Positions 1 to 7,104 of a stretch of DNA of 9,969 bases are shown here, piece after piece. Below the pieces are notes generated by a model. It was not told the origin of the DNA. It saw nothing but the letters and a program-made list of their open reading frames with translations, and made no database searches. The stretch comes from Nitrolancea sp040255925 (GTDB lineage Bacteria > Chloroflexota > Chloroflexia > Thermomicrobiales > Thermomicrobiaceae). The position numbers and the translations under genes were made by a program. The stretch spans positions 1 to 9,969 of the forward strand of contig JBDZVX010000085.1 of the NCBI GenBank assembly GCA_040255925.1. The letters run 5' to 3'. Within the stretch, counting starts at the first letter, position 1. Each line of letters begins with the position of its first letter.

Positions 1-126
1 GACACGGGGAGTCGGCGAGCAGACGACACCGAACTGGGCCAAGATCCGCCGGACGACCCTATGACGCGACCGGCGCCTCGCTGAATGATGCTTAAACGTG
101 ACCGAGTACGCTGAAGGGATGAAATC

Positions 127-528
127 ATGCGGGAACAGGAGCTAGCAAGCCTGATGATCCAAGCTGGGATTGAACGAGGAGTCGATGTCGAGCAGGTCGT
201 GGAAGAACTACTGACTCTGCCGCTACCCTCGTTTGTTGATTCCCAACTTTTTCGTAGTTCACTCTTGACAGCCGTGGAGGCGCACCTGCAGGCCCAGGTA
301 GCTGACCGCATGCGGCGGCTCCGGAAGCAGTTCGGTCTGGAAACCCGTGCGCGTGAAGGCGCTCGCGTGGAGGTGCCCGCGGGTGCGACGCCGCCGATTA
401 TTGACAAGAATGCGACGGTCGACGCGAGGATTCAGATGACCGGCCGGACGGCCGAGGGACAACAGGAGATACCGGGCGACGCGACGATGGTTTGGACGAC
501 GTATCACGGCCGGGATTCCGGGAAGTAG
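127..528 (+). CDS. Hypothetical protein, 133 aa, unrecognised family
   Basis: I do not recognise this protein. The start is supported by a purine-rich GAAGGGA about 8 nt before the ATG, and the frame ends in TAG. Residues 1-75 look helical and charged (MREQELASLMIQAG at the N-terminus, then an ADRMRRLRKQFGLE stretch). The C-terminal 60 residues are Gly/Thr/Asp-rich and probably disordered. There is no signal peptide or membrane segment, so it should be cytosolic. It converges on the phosphatase-cyclase gene, whose stop codon lies only 23 bp away, and no clear terminator hairpin separates them. The opposite-strand frame over the same bases shows no family features. I call it a real gene from its start signal and plausible composition only; its function is unknown. 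Confidence 0.6.
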   Translation: MREQELASLMIQAGIERGVDVEQVVEELLTLPLPSFVDSQLFRSSLLTAVEAHLQAQVADRMRRLRKQFGLETRAREGARVEVPAGATPPIIDKNATVDARIQMTGRTAEGQQEIPGDATMVWTTYHGRDSGK

Positions 529-551
529 TTCGTACCCCTGCCGGGATCTAC

Positions 552-2909
552 TCACGCTGGCTCGTCACGAATCCGTGTCACCTTAAAGGTGCTCACCGGT
601 ACAGCCCGGCCCTTGACGTAGATCGAACCCAGTTCCTCGACCTCGACCTGGTTGGCGATGCGCTCGAGGGTCGCTTCGCTAATCAGGATTTCCCCGGATC
701 GAGCTTCGGCCTGCAGCCTGGCCGCGACGTTGACCACGTCGCCGATAGCCGTGTAGTTCATCAGATGGGATGTGCCGATATTCCCAACGATCGCGGTACC
801 GGAATTCAGCCCGATCCCAAACCCGACCCGCACGCCGGACTCCTTCCGGAGTTGATCCAGTCGCGAGCGCATTGCGAGCGCCGCGCGCACGGCGGCCAAT
901 TCGTGGCATTCTAGGGAAAGCGGCGCCCCGAAAATGGCCATTACACCATCCCCCAGGAACTTGTCGAGCGTTCCAAGCTGGTTCAGGATTTCCGAGGTCG
1001 CCAATTCCAGATAGTGGTTCAGCAAGGCTACGACATCCTCCGGCCGGTGCTTTTCGGAGAACCCGGTGAAGCCACGCACGTCGGCGAAGAGGATCGTGAT
1101 GTCTCGCCGGGCGCCTCCCAGTTGGACCGCGTCGGGAGCACTGAGGAGCTGGTTGACGACGGCGGGCGCGACGTAGTGACTGAACAGATCGCGGAGCCGC
1201 GAGCGCTCCGCCCGCTCCGCCCGGCGTGCCTCCTCAATCAGCACGACTTCGGTGCGGTCATCCAGGATGAACGTGAACCCGTCCAGTTCACCGTCAGGAT
1301 TCCGAATCCGGGTCACCCGTCCGGACAGGATCACCCGGTCCCGGCCGCCAAGCGCACCTTCCCAATCGAGACCGGTCAGCATCGTATAGGTATCCATCTC
1401 GGCTTGGATCACCAGGTTGGAGAGCCAGGCGGCGACCGGGGACGGTAGTACCTTTTCGAGCGCGCCACCGACGGCAGCGGCCGCTGGAATGCGGAACAGC
1501 TTCTCGGCAGCCAGGTTCCAGTGCGTGATGGTGCCCTGGTTGTCGACCGCGATCAGCGCACTGCTGAGGGAGCGGAAGAGTGAGTCCTGGCGGGTGCGCG
1601 CTATTTCGAGTTCGCGTGTGCGTGCGAGGAGGGTCTGATGCAAGCGCGCGTTTTGAATCGCTGCCGCGGCCTGCCCGGCGAACGAGACCAGCAGATCGAG
1701 ATCGGCCTGATCGAATACTCCTGATTCCGCTGAGGACTCGACGTAGAGCACGCCGATGGCCTCCTCTTGGATAACCATCGGAACGCAGGCGATCGACCGG
1801 ATGAAGCCGACGATGATGCTCTCAGCCGTGCTGAATCGTGGGTCATCGAGGGCATTCTCGATCAAGATCGGCTTCCGCTCCCGGAGCGCCTGGTAGGCAA
1901 CCGTCTCACTTAGCCATACCGGTTGGCCGGCGCTTGTGGTATCGCGCACGACCATCGGGGACAAGTGACCGCTGTCATCCTTCAGCAGAATGGCTCCATG
2001 CTCGCCTCCGGTGAAGTCGAGGAGGTACTGCATCACCGAACGTAATGTCGCGTCGAGGTCGAGGCTCATGGTGAGCTCGCGACTGAGCCGGTTGAGCAGC
2101 GCGAGCCGGCCGAAGGCTGAGAGCTCCTCGTCCGCTGGCGCCGACACCGCAACCGTGACGGCTGTGATGTCGTCTTGCCCTCCGAGCCGCTTCGCTTCGT
2201 CGACCAGCTCCGTGGCGGCATTTCCGCCGAACCGGCGAACGATTTCAACGATTCGGGCTGTCTCAAGCTGGCGATACAGGCCGTCGGAGCAGAGAAGGAC
2301 GAGATCACCCCGCTTTAGGGTCTCGTGGATACAATCGACCTCGATCGTAGCCTTAATGCCGAGACACCGGGTGATCATGTTCCGGCGTGGGTGCGTGGCC
2401 GCCTCAGCGGGAGTGAGCTTGCCGGCTCGGATCTGCTCCGCCACCCATGAGTGATCGTTGGTGAGTTGGCGGATTTCGTCACCGCGGAGGAGATACGCCC
2501 GGGAGCGCCCGGCGTGAGCGATGCAGAGCCGGTTCTCGATAAGGACTCCGGCGAGCGCGGTCGCGCCGAATAACCCCGGCGGACCAAGCTCGGGCCGGTT
2601 TTGGGCGAAGAGCAACCCGTTCGTGTGCTCGAAAGCGGCACGGAGTCGATCCGCGACGTCCGGAATTGCCGAGTGCCAGTAGACATCGACGATGGACTTG
2701 GCTGCGAGCTGGCTTGCTTGCCGGCTCCGTTCCTCGGTACCCACGCCATCGGTGATTACCCAGATCGAGCCCTTCTGGACTCGCTCCATAGCCCCCGATG
2801 GCTCGAGTGTTCCCAAGGAATCTCCATTGACCGTGCGGCTCACTCCGGGTTCGGTGGCGGCGGTCGCGCTAGGAAGAAGGAAGGTCTTCATCGTCGCACC
2901 CCATAACAC
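552..2909 (-). CDS. PP2C phosphatase-GAF-PAS-class III nucleotide cyclase fusion
   Basis: A 785-aa cytosolic signalling protein. Residues about 20-255 form a PP2C-type Ser/Thr phosphatase: N-G-D (D30), TDGVG (D54), GRSRAYLLR, HPRRNMITRCLG, LLCSDG (D209) and GGQDDIT (D246/D247). Residues about 270-425 are a GAF sensor ending in a long helix (AGQAAAAIQNARLHQTLL). Residues about 440-555 are a PAS domain (ALIAVDNQGTITHWN). Residues about 575-780 are a class III cyclase: FADVRGFT (metal D610), DKFLGDG (K650 for base recognition, metal D654) and NYTAIGDVVNVAARL (D724, N727, R731). The K/D base-recognition pair fits ATP, hence cAMP, better than GTP. All key residues are present, so both catalytic ends look active. 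GGGGAG lies about 8 nt before the ATG at 2909; the ATG at 2891 is an alternative start. The architecture suggests a sensor that couples dephosphorylation of a partner to cAMP output; the partner and ligand are unknown. Confidence 0.93.
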   Translation of the reverse strand: MLWGATMKTFLLPSATAATEPGVSRTVNGDSLGTLEPSGAMERVQKGSIWVITDGVGTEERSRQASQLAAKSIVDVYWHSAIPDVADRLRAAFEHTNGLLFAQNRPELGPPGLFGATALAGVLIENRLCIAHAGRSRAYLLRGDEIRQLTNDHSWVAEQIRAGKLTPAEAATHPRRNMITRCLGIKATIEVDCIHETLKRGDLVLLCSDGLYRQLETARIVEIVRRFGGNAATELVDEAKRLGGQDDITAVTVAVSAPADEELSAFGRLALLNRLSRELTMSLDLDATLRSVMQYLLDFTGGEHGAILLKDDSGHLSPMVVRDTTSAGQPVWLSETVAYQALRERKPILIENALDDPRFSTAESIIVGFIRSIACVPMVIQEEAIGVLYVESSAESGVFDQADLDLLVSFAGQAAAAIQNARLHQTLLARTRELEIARTRQDSLFRSLSSALIAVDNQGTITHWNLAAEKLFRIPAAAAVGGALEKVLPSPVAAWLSNLVIQAEMDTYTMLTGLDWEGALGGRDRVILSGRVTRIRNPDGELDGFTFILDDRTEVVLIEEARRAERAERSRLRDLFSHYVAPAVVNQLLSAPDAVQLGGARRDITILFADVRGFTGFSEKHRPEDVVALLNHYLELATSEILNQLGTLDKFLGDGVMAIFGAPLSLECHELAAVRAALAMRSRLDQLRKESGVRVGFGIGLNSGTAIVGNIGTSHLMNYTAIGDVVNVAARLQAEARSGEILISEATLERIANQVEVEELGSIYVKGRAVPVSTFKVTRIRDEPA

Positions 2910-3070
2910 GGTCTCCCCGTGTCGACCAGCACGTCCTCGTGATTACTTACATTTTAACTGACCTTCACACTATACGCTCGACGCCGCTTCACTGCCGTGA
3001 CGATCACTGGCACTCCACCGTTTGGAACCGGCTCCTGGCTCTTCCCGCGTCCGGTAGCGGGCTCCTGTCC

Positions 3071-3625
3071 TCATCCATGCTGAACGCCCTCCAGACGGCC
3101 GGGGAGGCTATCGATCATCGCGTGGAACCGTTCGTGGGTTCCTTCTCCAATCTCCTCGACCTCGATCCGGTCGCAGGCCTGGACGATCTGAAGGTCGGCC
3201 TCACGCCGCAAGCGCATCATCGCCGGAAAGAGGAGTTCCGTCTCGTCCTGGATGTGGTGCTCAAGCAAGGTGCTGTAGGTCTCGACCGCTTGGGCAAGCC
3301 GCTGATCACTTTCGGCATTACCGGGGATGTAGTTCTCGATGGCGCGTGCAAGCTCGGCTGCCAGGCGGCGGCCGGTTTCATGGTCCGCCGCGAGCCGGTC
3401 GACAAGGCTGTTTTCTCCCTGTTCCCGCAGCAACGGGAAAATGACCGTTTCCTCCTTTGCGTGGTGACAGTGGTCAACAAATACCGAGAGGAACTCTCCG
3501 ATATCCATGAACACATCGGCCGGGACTTCCTGGCCCTCCGCCGCTGCCCGCGCGGCTTGTTTCAAGCGCGACAAGACGACCAGGACGGCATCGTGTTCTT
3601 CCCTGAGCGTATCAACGGCTTTCAT
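3071..3625 (-). CDS. Hemerythrin HHE cation-binding domain protein
   Basis: A 184-aa protein of the hemerythrin/HHE family: helical bundles whose His and Glu/Asp residues bind a di-iron centre, used in sensing or handling O2, NO or oxidative stress. Visible ligand motifs, numbered from the chosen start, are EEHDAV (H11), VDHCHHAKEE (H52, H55, E58/E59), ADHETGRR (H82) and EHHIQDE (H123/H124, E128), each followed by the usual FP (IFPLL, LFPAM). A longer open frame reaches a GTG at 3712. I chose the ATG at 3625 because AAGGA, inside a GGAGGAAGGA run, lies 8 nt before it, and because homology begins there (MKAVDTLREEH). No signal peptide is present, so it is cytosolic. It sits 161 bp upstream of the phosphatase-cyclase gene in the same direction and is probably a separate unit. 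The C-terminal 30 residues are not part of the core domain. Confidence 0.9.
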   Translation of the reverse strand: MKAVDTLREEHDAVLVVLSRLKQAARAAAEGQEVPADVFMDIGEFLSVFVDHCHHAKEETVIFPLLREQGENSLVDRLAADHETGRRLAAELARAIENYIPGNAESDQRLAQAVETYSTLLEHHIQDETELLFPAMMRLRREADLQIVQACDRIEVEEIGEGTHERFHAMIDSLPGRLEGVQHG

Positions 3626-3710
3626 CACCGGCGTCCTTCCTCCGGTTTCAAATCGGTACTCGCTTTCCCGCTCGACAGCATCAGCTAGCACGACGGTCAC
3701 CATCGATGTC

Positions 3711-3804
3711 ACATGGACCGATCGACCGGTGATGTGCGCCGTCCGATGGCCCCCCAGTCCAGCGGCCCATCCCGTGGATTGGTCATGGAATCGATCGACC
3801 AGCG
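3711..3804. repeat. Two direct copies of a ~17-bp motif (CATGGA..CGATCGACC)
   Basis: CATGGACCGATCGACC (from 3713) recurs as CATGGAATCGATCGACC (from 3784). They differ by a one-base length change and a neighbouring substitution, in the same orientation, about 72 bp apart. Both lie in the non-coding gap between the ABM gene and the hemerythrin gene, roughly 90-180 bp before the hemerythrin start. Each contains the palindromic core CGATCG. They could be operator half-sites for a regulator of the hemerythrin gene, or chance similarity. No regulator gene lies nearby to support either reading. Confidence 0.35.
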
Positions 3805-3889
3805 TACCGGAAGCGCTTTTAAGGCCCGGCAGCAGGTAACGCCACCGGCCCTCTGTGCGCGGCCGCGCGGTATGCCGGACCCCATTCGC

Positions 3890-4180
3890 TTACGCCAGGA
3901 GGCTCACCACATAGTGTTCCTGGAGCGGCGGAATAGTCAGCAGCCCGTTGATTTGGGCGAACGCCTGCTGGTACTCACGCTGGGCTTCAGCGGTTCGGAG
4001 CGCGGCTTCGGTCTGCCAGCGGGTCATGAGAATAACGCGGCCAAGCCCCTGATTCGTCAACACCTCGAATCCCACAAACCCCGCCTGTGCCTTGGCGGCC
4101 GGGAGCAGAACGTCCCGGATGAGGCCGATGAGCGGGTCGACCGAGCCGCGAAGTTCAATGATTGTTACCGATGCGGTCAT
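3890..4180 (-). CDS. ABM-fold (antibiotic biosynthesis monooxygenase-like) protein
   Basis: A 96-aa protein of the dimeric alpha+beta-barrel (ABM) type, a fold used by small quinol monooxygenases and related enzymes. Supporting features are a first strand ASVTIIELR, a helix leading to PAAKAQAGFVGFEVL (the usual PA..AQPGF..Y..L signature), a strand GRVILMTRW followed by the helix QTEAALRTAEAQREYQQ, and the C-terminal IPPLQEHYVVSL strand. The length of about 96 aa is normal for a single ABM domain, and the protein is expected to be a cytosolic homodimer. The start is firm: AAGGA lies 6 nt before the ATG. It follows the 71-aa gene by 13 nt, so the two are very likely co-transcribed. The substrate is unknown, and members of this fold without enzymatic activity also exist. 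Confidence 0.82.
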   Translation of the reverse strand: MTASVTIIELRGSVDPLIGLIRDVLLPAAKAQAGFVGFEVLTNQGLGRVILMTRWQTEAALRTAEAQREYQQAFAQINGLLTIPPLQEHYVVSLLA

Positions 4181-4193
4181 CTGAGATCCTTAT

Positions 4194-4409
4194 TTAAGAG
4201 AGTCGCTCCACATCCGCTATACTCTGGATCACATTGACCCTGATCCGGCGGTAGGGAAACCGGAGGATCTGGTTGAGCAGGGCTTCGCCGAGTTCGGCCA
4301 TGTGCTGCCGGGCCTGCTCGTCAGGATCACCAGTTCCGTCGGACAGCCCGAATTCCGGATCGCTAATTTCCAGATGGAGCAGGTAGGAAAGGTTCCCGCG
4401 GTAGTTCAT
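4194..4409 (-). CDS. Small conserved-looking hypothetical protein, 71 aa
   Basis: I do not recognise this family. The open frame extends upstream to 4622, but that extension is Arg/Ser/Gly/Cys-rich and looks non-coding. The ATG at 4409 has GAGAGGGG about 7 nt upstream and begins the ordered-looking part (MNYRGNLSYLLHLEISDPEF). The protein has an N-terminal hydrophobic strand, an acidic linker (SDGTGDPDEQARQH), a helix (ELGEALLNQILRF) and a C-terminal strand (YRRIRVNVIQSIADV). This is an alpha/beta pattern with no membrane segment. The stop (TAA) is 13 nt before the start of the ABM gene, which strongly suggests one operon and possibly a shared function. It is not a typical antitoxin or ferredoxin: there is no cysteine and no obvious DNA-binding motif. 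Confidence 0.62.
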   Translation of the reverse strand: MNYRGNLSYLLHLEISDPEFGLSDGTGDPDEQARQHMAELGEALLNQILRFPYRRIRVNVIQSIADVERLS

Positions 4410-4676
4410 ACTATTGCCCCTCTCACGGCCGAAACCGGTATGCCTACCGGAGCGCGATACCGGCATCGGACATCCCGGTTCCGCAGAACAGCTACCGCCA
4501 GGCGAGCTACGCTGCCGACGAGGGAACCAGCAATCGTCAAGGGTACGCCGTCCGGCTACACGATTACGCCCTGCCTCGACGCTTGCTGGTTTATTACGGC
4601 TCCCCTCCGCAACCTCAGCCAACGCGATTTCTAGGCAAACACGCCCGGTTCCTCGACCTCAAAACCAGCTCTGCCG

Positions 4677-4896
4677 CTAAAGCTGATCGGATGAAACGGT
4701 CGGTGTAATCACTCCATCGGAAATGCCTTGAATCGCCGTGAACGGGATATAGAGCGAGTGCGCTTCCGGAGAGGGAGACTCGATCAGAAAAATCAATCGG
4801 GCCGGGGCGAATGACGTGGGCTTCCGCGAGTCCCTCACATCCGTTGACCGTCATACCGGCCTTGGCTTGGTCTTGCCAATTCATCCGCGCGTCCAT
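4677..4896 (-). pseudogene. DUF2171/PRC-barrel-like small protein, frameshifted
   Basis: The N-terminal part, starting MDARMNWQDQAKAGMTV, has a strong AAGGAGG 6 nt before the ATG at 4896 and reads through GLAEAHVI. The expected C-terminal strand and end (ARLIFLIES..LYIPFTAIQGISDG, stop TAG at 4677) lies in the +1 frame. The switch coincides with a run of four C on the coding strand (GGGG at 4804-4807). With three C the product would be a continuous protein of about 72 aa. The LYIPFTAI motif after a GMTV start resembles short bacterial DUF2171 or PRC-barrel-like proteins, usually found in small stress-associated genes. The family assignment is by motif resemblance only. The break may be a real mutation or a homopolymer error in the sequence. 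The unshifted frame runs on to 4615 with unrelated sequence. Confidence 0.6.
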
Positions 4897-5315
4897 CATG
4901 CGCCTCCTTTCACGAGAGTGATCCGGCGCTCCCGCCGCGATCTCCGCGTATCCAGGAAGTCCAGCCTAAGAGCGTATTCCGAACCAGCCCAACAAGGGCA
5001 GTACCACTATGAAACGGAAGCCAACTGGTTGATAGAAACAACGATCTTCCACAATGGACTCACTGTCGTGATCGGTTCGTCGGACCAGCGCCGTATTTGC
5101 TACGTCCATGCTAGTGGAGGCGGCGTAGCAGAGTCGTCACAAACGGGTGCTCGCAGTTGCAAAAGCGCCTCAGTTCGTGGTGCGCGAGCGTCTATGTCGT
5201 TTCCCGCGCCGACGTTGCGGAACGGTATGTGAGAAGGATGCCTCCTCAGATGGGCCCTATCCTAGACGGCTGTTGAGAACAAGGCCATTCGTACTATTCG
5301 CAGCCGCGACGTTCA
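4897..5315. other. 419-bp stretch with no recognisable gene
   Basis: This lies between the DUF2171-like gene and the small membrane-protein gene, both on the minus strand. It must hold the promoter of the former, whose Shine-Dalgarno is at 4903-4909, but I see no convincing -35/-10 pair. A plus-strand open frame crosses it and reads ETEANWLIETTIFHNGLTVV near 5020-5075, which is more ordered than its surroundings. It has no start signal and no family I know. No terminator hairpin was found. Confidence 0.4.
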
Positions 5316-5669
5316 TCAAGCCTGCCGGCGAGCAGCCATGAGAAAGAGCAACCCGGAAAGGATAGGCGGACTGAAGACTAAGAGAATGGCGATGACCTCA
5401 GGGTTATTCGTAAAGAGCAGAAACCGCAGCGCCAGAAGCACCCCTAACCCGATGAGTAAGAGACCCCCTGCGCGCGGACGTTTCCAAGCCAGGAGGGCAA
5501 GGATGACCAGCGGCGCCGCCTGGATCAGGTGACTGAGGCCACTCAGGTCTCCGCTGACGGACTCGCCAACGGCAAAGTAGGTGAGAAAGAGAATCGGGAT
5601 CAGGAGCAGGATGAGTCCGATGGTCTTGAAGCGCATCGCTCCGCTGGTTTCGTTCTGCTCGATGTGCAT
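5316..5669 (-). CDS. Small four-helix integral membrane protein (DUF7670-like)
   Basis: A 117-aa inner-membrane protein. Numbered from the ATG at 5669, hydrophobic segments fall at about 15-34 (IGLILLLIPILFLTYFAVGE), 48-62, 67-86 and 91-111, with positive residues (KRPR at 63-66; ARRQ at the C-terminus) in the short loops. The Gly-rich pattern and the AVGE motif after the first helix resemble the small DUF7670 membrane proteins; this is recognition by eye and the function is unknown. The open frame begins at 5732, but GGAG lies 7 nt before the ATG at 5669 and the upstream codons look non-coding, so I use the shorter form. It is a single-gene unit: the next gene upstream is divergent and the next downstream is over 400 bp away. 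Confidence 0.72.
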   Translation of the reverse strand: MHIEQNETSGAMRFKTIGLILLLIPILFLTYFAVGESVSGDLSGLSHLIQAAPLVILALLAWKRPRAGGLLLIGLGVLLALRFLLFTNNPEVIAILLVFSPPILSGLLFLMAARRQA

Positions 5670-6029
5670 TGGAATTCTCCGTATTTCTCCTGGATGTCTC
5701 CCGGGCTGCATGTGATCGATCCAGTAATGCAATCAACATACCAGTGGGCTTGTAACAAAGTCGTCGAAAGGCCGATCGCGTCGTTGCAATTTCGTGGCAT
5801 GTTGTGGGGAACGCTTTTGTCCGGTACCGGCTGCGATCGTTATCGGGATTGAGGAGTGTGACGCAGCGTTGGTTCCGTATGGGCGGCCCTATTGGCACCG
5901 GTCGTCAGGTGCCGGCTGGCGTCCGTTAGTGGCACATCGCTTGCTGCCGTGGATGCCGACCTCCCATGTTTCAAGCCTGAACCGCATGTGACGGAGCTAA
6001 TCATCGCGAAACCGACTGGAGGACCAAAG
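5670..6029. promoter_or_regulatory. 360-bp divergent intergenic region
   Basis: This separates the minus-strand membrane-protein gene from the plus-strand DUF1326 gene, so promoters for both should lie here. One weak plus-strand candidate is TTGTCC, then 17 nt, then TTATCG (5818-5846). A hairpin with arms GGCACC (5894-5899) and GGTGCC (5908-5913) lies about 115 bp before the DUF1326 start and could be regulatory. Short open frames crossing the region have no start signals and look like chance. Confidence 0.3.
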
Positions 6030-6719
6030 ATGACGGCACCAGGAACGGGTCCGGTTCCCGAGTGGCGGGTCAAAGGTGATTGGTTCGACGTCTGCAAGTG
6101 CGGCATTTCTCGCCCCTCCGAGTTCGCGTGGCCGCCGAACTACGGGGACTGCCAGGGGGTGCTCGCTTATCATATTCGTGAGGGGCACTATGGTGATGTC
6201 CGGCTCGATGATCTCAATCTGATTACGATCGGAGAGTTCCAAGGCAATGTCTCGACAGGCGAGGCCGCCGGACTGAAGTTCGGGTTCTTCATCGATGAAC
6301 GGGCGGACGAACGGCAGCGCGCGGCGATGCTCACCATCTTCAGCGGGCGGGGTGGCGGATGGCCGGCGCAGTTCCTCGTGATCACGGGACCGCCGGATGT
6401 GCTGGATATCGAGACGGCCCCAATCGTGGTCGATGTGGCTGACGATCTGAGTTTCTGGCGGGCGGAGGTCCCGGGAAAGGTCGTGGCCGGTGCCGAGGCG
6501 TTGGGTGGACCGACCGCGCCTCCAGGGCAGCGGGTGCAAACGATCAATCCACCCGGGTCCGATTTCGGCCCTAGTGGGGCGGCCAACCGGGGCAGTGCCC
6601 CGGCTGACCGGGTTGACGCTCTCGGCCTCAAGTTTGCGTGGGACGGCCGGTCGAGTAAGCACATCCCGTTCGACTGGAGCGGACCAGGGCCGGCCTGCTC
6701 TGGCGGACATGGTCGCTAA
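6030..6719 (+). CDS. DUF1326 domain protein lacking the CPC cysteines
   Basis: A 229-aa DUF1326 protein. The family is usually encoded next to DUF2182, as here; its role is unproven and a metal-related one is suspected from its cysteines. Matching features are EWRVKGDWFDVCKC, NYGDCQGVLAYHIREGHYGD, the FFIDERADERQRAAMLTIFS helix with SGRGGGWPAQF, and the late FDWSGPGP end. The frame opens at 5892, but GGAGG 7 nt before the ATG at 6030 and the start of homology fix the start there. Members normally carry C-x-C-x(3)-C-P-C; here C22 and C24 remain but the CPC positions read R28-P-S30, while C41 is kept. That is two cysteine losses, each explicable by a single base change. The downstream partner is a pseudogene, so this protein may be losing its function although its frame is intact. 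Confidence 0.88.
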   Translation: MTAPGTGPVPEWRVKGDWFDVCKCGISRPSEFAWPPNYGDCQGVLAYHIREGHYGDVRLDDLNLITIGEFQGNVSTGEAAGLKFGFFIDERADERQRAAMLTIFSGRGGGWPAQFLVITGPPDVLDIETAPIVVDVADDLSFWRAEVPGKVVAGAEALGGPTAPPGQRVQTINPPGSDFGPSGAANRGSAPADRVDALGLKFAWDGRSSKHIPFDWSGPGPACSGGHGR

Positions 6720-6797
6720 CCGGTCACAGGCTGGCGAACCGGCGGTGTTGTGAGCGCCGGGAAACCGCCTCCGGCACGCCGGGCGAAAGGAACGACC

Positions 6798-7104
6798 ATG
6801 GCCACGGTGCCCGTCTCCTCACCGCGCCACCAGCGCAACCTGATTCTCGCTTCGTTACTGGTTCTGGCCGCTGCCGTCCGGGCACTTTTGATCTTGTAGG
6901 GTATGCGGACGGATGCCGAGATGGCGATGCACCCAACGATGGGGATAGGCGCGGGGTTATGGCTGGCCATCTGGGTCGCGATGATGGTGGCGATCATCTT
7001 CCCCACCGCGGCCCCGATGATCTTGATGTTCTCACGGGTCCCGGCTGCCAAGCAGTAGTGCCGTCAGCCTTTTGTCCCGAGCTGGGTGTTCGTGAGCGCC
7101 AAAG
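6798..7104 (+). pseudogene. DUF2182 membrane protein, truncated remnant with two in-frame stops
   Basis: Read in one frame from the ATG at 6798 (AAAGGA about 6-7 nt upstream), the sequence encodes a first membrane helix (ILASLLVLAAAVRALLIL), TAG at 6897-6899, GMRTDAEMAMHPTMGIGAG, the family signature helix LAIWVAMMVAIIFPTAAPMI, TAG at 7056-7058, and then QPFVPSWVFVS. These are the N-terminal segments of DUF2182, a polytopic membrane protein of about 250 aa commonly paired with DUF1326. The reading ends at 7104, immediately before the IS relic, whose first bases supply a third stop. No continuation of DUF2182 is seen beyond 7410. Three inactivating events in roughly 100 codons mean the gene is dead. 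It would have been co-transcribed with DUF1326, which ends 78 bp upstream. Confidence 0.8.

Noticed and set aside
1..84. Possible 3' end of an upstream gene (plus-strand frames closing at 62-64 or 82-84)
   Set aside because: Both frames are open from the window edge but are too short to recognise or to choose between.
3626..3712. Longer hemerythrin start at the GTG at 3712
   Set aside because: It has no ribosome site, the extra 29 residues are unlike the family, and a strong AAGGA precedes the ATG at 3625.
4430..4480. Apparent palindrome of CCGGTATGCC and ATACCGGCAT
   Set aside because: The shared blocks are in the wrong order to form a single stem, so no stable hairpin results.
4410..4622. 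N-terminal extension of the 71-aa protein to 142 aa
   Set aside because: The composition is Arg/Ser/Gly/Cys-rich and looks non-coding, while the internal ATG at 4409 has a clear Shine-Dalgarno.
4816..5232. 138-codon plus-strand open frame
   Set aside because: It begins inside the opposite-strand DUF2171-like gene, has no start signal, and shows no family features. A middle segment looks somewhat ordered but is not enough to call a gene.
5997..6710. 237-codon minus-strand open frame over DUF1326
   Set aside because: It is a high-GC shadow of the clearly recognisable DUF1326 gene on the plus strand.
6897..7058. Two in-frame TAG codons in the DUF2182 reading as possible stop-codon recoding
   Set aside because: TAG ends other genes in this window (127-528 and 9763-9969), there is no suppressor or recoding signal, and the gene is also truncated by the IS relic. 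Decay is the simpler reading.
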